This document shows positions 61,412 to 64,000 of a stretch of DNA of 64,000 nt, piece after piece. Every line of letters begins with the position of its first letter. The stretch's first letter is position 1. The stretch covers positions 186,001 through 250,000 of the forward strand of contig JAIXMP010000017.1 in NCBI GenBank assembly GCA_025677815.1, in the 5' to 3' direction. Both the position numbers and the translations under genes were made by a program. The notes beneath the pieces are model-generated. The model was given only the letters and a program-made list of their open reading frames with translations. It was not told the origin of the DNA and made no database searches. The stretch is from Phascolomyces articulosus. Taxonomy: Eukaryota; Mucoromycota; Mucoromycetes; Mucorales; Lichtheimiaceae.

Positions 61412-64000
61412 TCTCACACATCATTTTAATAGTTTACCAAGTACTTGGTGTAAAAAAAAAGACAAAATAAATGGTGATCCCTTTTTATTTTTATTAATCT
61501 ATTTATAGTTTATATGTTATATTTGATTGTAGAAAAAAGTATGATACTGTAACCTCTTTGATTATAAAAGAGAGGAGCACAATGTGGCATAAATATAAAG
61601 TAGTACAATGTTTTATCATATATTATGTTGATGGATGGCGCTTAGGAATCATATCATACAAGTCCAAATAATAAATGGCATTTCTTTTTCATGGTGAACG
61701 TTCAAATAATTTATAGTTAATCGATATATAGTTAAAAAGTGTAAGATTCTTTTATTCCGTTGCATACTATCACAATAACCAACATTACATTTTCTGATAT
61801 TATTATAAATGTCTTGGATAAGAACGAATAAGTAATAATGACAGTCATCTCTTTGGCTAATTTAGGAACATATAGAATTGAACATATGCATCGTTATTCT
61901 CTCAACTTGAGGAAATCAGGTATATATAAATAGCGGTTCATCCAACCTTTTAGTCTATTCTATATACGAATAATAATACCGTGCGTAATTCGCATAAAAG
62001 TGTAAAACAAAAGAGAAGAAATCTCTGGATAGAATACCAAAAATCACAATTTATATGATACATAAGCTATTTGCCTTTCAATTTTTACATGTAAATTTAA
62101 ATACGCGAATCAGAATTTAAATTTAGTCATTGGATAGCTGTTTGTAGCTATTAATACTATAGAACCATTGTTTATTAGATGGATGGATAGGTATTAGAAT
62201 GATGAATAGGTATTAGGTGGATGGGTAGATATAAAGAAGATCTCGGGAATAAAAAATAAAGAAATTGATATTGTATCGACAGAGTAGGAAATACGATATA
62301 AAAAAGAAATCTTATTAAATAATAGTAACTAGTGATGAAGAGGTATGTAAACATAAATTTCAGTAGTATATGTTGAGTACGTAGATTTTTTTTATTTCTG
62401 TAACATTTAATTAAAATTCTTCTTTTCATACAGGACAATCAGCCAACTAGCAGCCTGACTTCTTCATTCACACCGGATTACCCTCTATTCAATACTCCAA
62501 GGGGATTTTTTTGGGGTATGGATTCATGTGAATTACCTACAAAAAAAAAAAAAAAAAAAACCAAAAAAACCAAAAAAAACCATCCCAAATCCTATATCCA
62601 GCACCGGAAGCATTAGTCACTGAAGCCCAAGAACGAAAAGACGGCACATATCTTCATTTTCTCATCATGATATAACGTCTTTCTTTCTTAACCTTTTGCT
62701 TCAGTTATTTAACTGATATCGTCCAACTACAATTTGACCATTATGATTTACCGCCCTCAGTGTGATCCAGCGCTAGAACTCTCCACCATGCCATTCAAAA
62801 CTCTTCTTTATATTTACCTACCATTCAACCCAAGTACAAATACTGAAGAATTTTCACTCAATAACTTCCTTAAAAGTATATACGTACTTCATGACTTTCT
62901 CACCTCGAAAGTAAAAGAACCGGGAGGATGTATCTTATTACTATGTCAATATCGATGTTTCTTGGTCTTTTTTTTTTTTTTAGCACACAATCTAATCCAA
63001 CTTGACGAGACTGTCACTTCTTGAGTGTTCAAGCAACAAGTACCATTAATATTAATAAGTTGCGATCCATTCAAGGTGAAAATGGTGATACGCTGGAAAT
63101 TGACTGTGCCAAAAAAAAAAAAGCAAGACGTAGAGTAAGACATCGTCCATAATTCAGAACTTCGAGTTCTTGAAATAATGAAAAGACAGCTGTAGGTAAG
63201 ACTAAAGCATGCTAAAAAACCATATAAAGGACTGATATTTGGAAATTTGATAATCGATAAGATACATGAGAAAAAGAATGCACGGCATCAACCCTTCTAT
63301 ATGAATCAGTGTACTGAATATAGAATTTATCTATAGATACTCTCGTCATTTTGTTCGAGGTGGAATTATGTTTATCATGAATTTCTTCCTTGTACTTTAC
63401 CCACCACCTATATGACACACACACTTGTCAAAACTACTATGGAAGTGGTAATAACAACATTCAAAGTACGAAGGAGTATCATGAATAATTTTTTTATATG
63501 AATAAACGTGAACTCGTAAAAACGCATTGGTACGAATGTTGACTCATGTATATGGTATTACAAAATGATCGCTTCTAGCTTTGTAACTTTGAATGGGAAT
63601 TTTAATTTGGAATGCTTGATTATGCTTATATGTTTCTGTTTACAAGGTTTTACAATATGTCATCATAAGGAATTTTATAATGAAAACCGCAAAAACTGAA
63701 TGCTTCACAATGTAACGTATTAATTTAGAGACAATGAGACGTCATTTCCTGGAAGGTTTGTAGACCACTGAGTATTGAACCCTTTATTGGAGGCCGCGAA
63801 GAAATTCTTTTTGGCAGATTTCTTTGAACTATCCTTTCTCTTTACATAATAAAGATCATTTGTGTTTGCTTATAATTAACAATTCTCTATGTTCATATAA
63901 AGAAAGTCCAACCTTTATATGGCCATTAGAACCTTCACACGGTTGTTTATATATAAACTTATTATTCACACAGCTTTGAATATACACCATAATATAAATT
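59285..64000. other. Terminal region without a supported gene
   Basis: About 4.7 kb of AT-rich sequence. It includes the promoter of the mucin-like gene and a (CA)n run at 61381..61410. Frames at 60383..60586, 62175..62438, 62734..63024 and 63212..63424 show no domain. A short stretch near 62600 (APEALVTEAQERKDGTY) has protein-like composition but is isolated. No RNA gene was seen. Confidence 0.55.
61381..61410. repeat. (CA)n microsatellite
   Basis: An uninterrupted run of about fourteen CA dinucleotides in non-coding sequence. Confidence 0.9.

Overview
The window looks like nuclear DNA from an early-diverging filamentous fungus, most likely Mucoromycota (inference). Signs are: AT-rich sequence; many introns of about 50-150 bases; multi-exon genes for a fungal Cch1 calcium channel, a Jsn1/Puf1-type RNA-binding protein and GH28 pectinases; glutamine-, asparagine- and serine-rich regulatory proteins; and a textbook minor-spliceosome (U12, AT-AC) intron, a class lost from most Dikarya. 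I saw no rRNA, tRNA, CRISPR array or prokaryotic signal.

Layout. 1.3-8.7 kb: a leucine-rich-repeat protein (+), the ER mannosyltransferase GPI10/PIG-B (-), a degenerate inverted-repeat element, and a pinin-family splicing protein (+). 8.1-12.4 kb: a large two-RRM plus Pumilio protein (-). 13.2-14.8 kb: mitochondrial 3-hydroxyacyl-CoA dehydrogenase (-). 17 kb: a small secreted cysteine-rich protein (+). 18.8-26 kb: a gene-poor, AT-rich stretch holding a decayed Myb/GATA-like gene, a long hairpin and a GC-richer island. 26-29.3 kb: a 16-exon sugar transporter (-). 30.4-39.7 kb: the 25-exon CCH1 calcium channel (-). 39.7-43.8 kb: gene-poor, with a cluster of tandem palindromes. 43.8-45.1 kb: a TauD-type dioxygenase (-). 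45.8-51 kb: two polygalacturonases in tandem (-). 52.5-55.7 kb: a SAP-domain regulatory protein (-). 57.4-59.3 kb: a Ser/Thr-rich single-pass membrane protein with a hexapeptide repeat (-). 59.3-64 kb: no convincing gene.

I rebuilt exon structures by hand from splice signals, reading phase and family motifs. In every multi-exon gene the exon lengths sum to a whole number of codons. The genes do not form a single pathway. One local theme is plant-polymer nutrition: two secreted pectinases, a sugar transporter and a sulfonate-type dioxygenase. Another is membrane and calcium biology (CCH1, GPI10, mucin-like protein). The most notable observations are the U12 intron in GPI10, a 24-base in-frame microexon encoding the domain II filter of CCH1, an 11-base microexon in the transporter, and an in-frame His/Tyr-rich tail after the stop codon of the small secreted protein.
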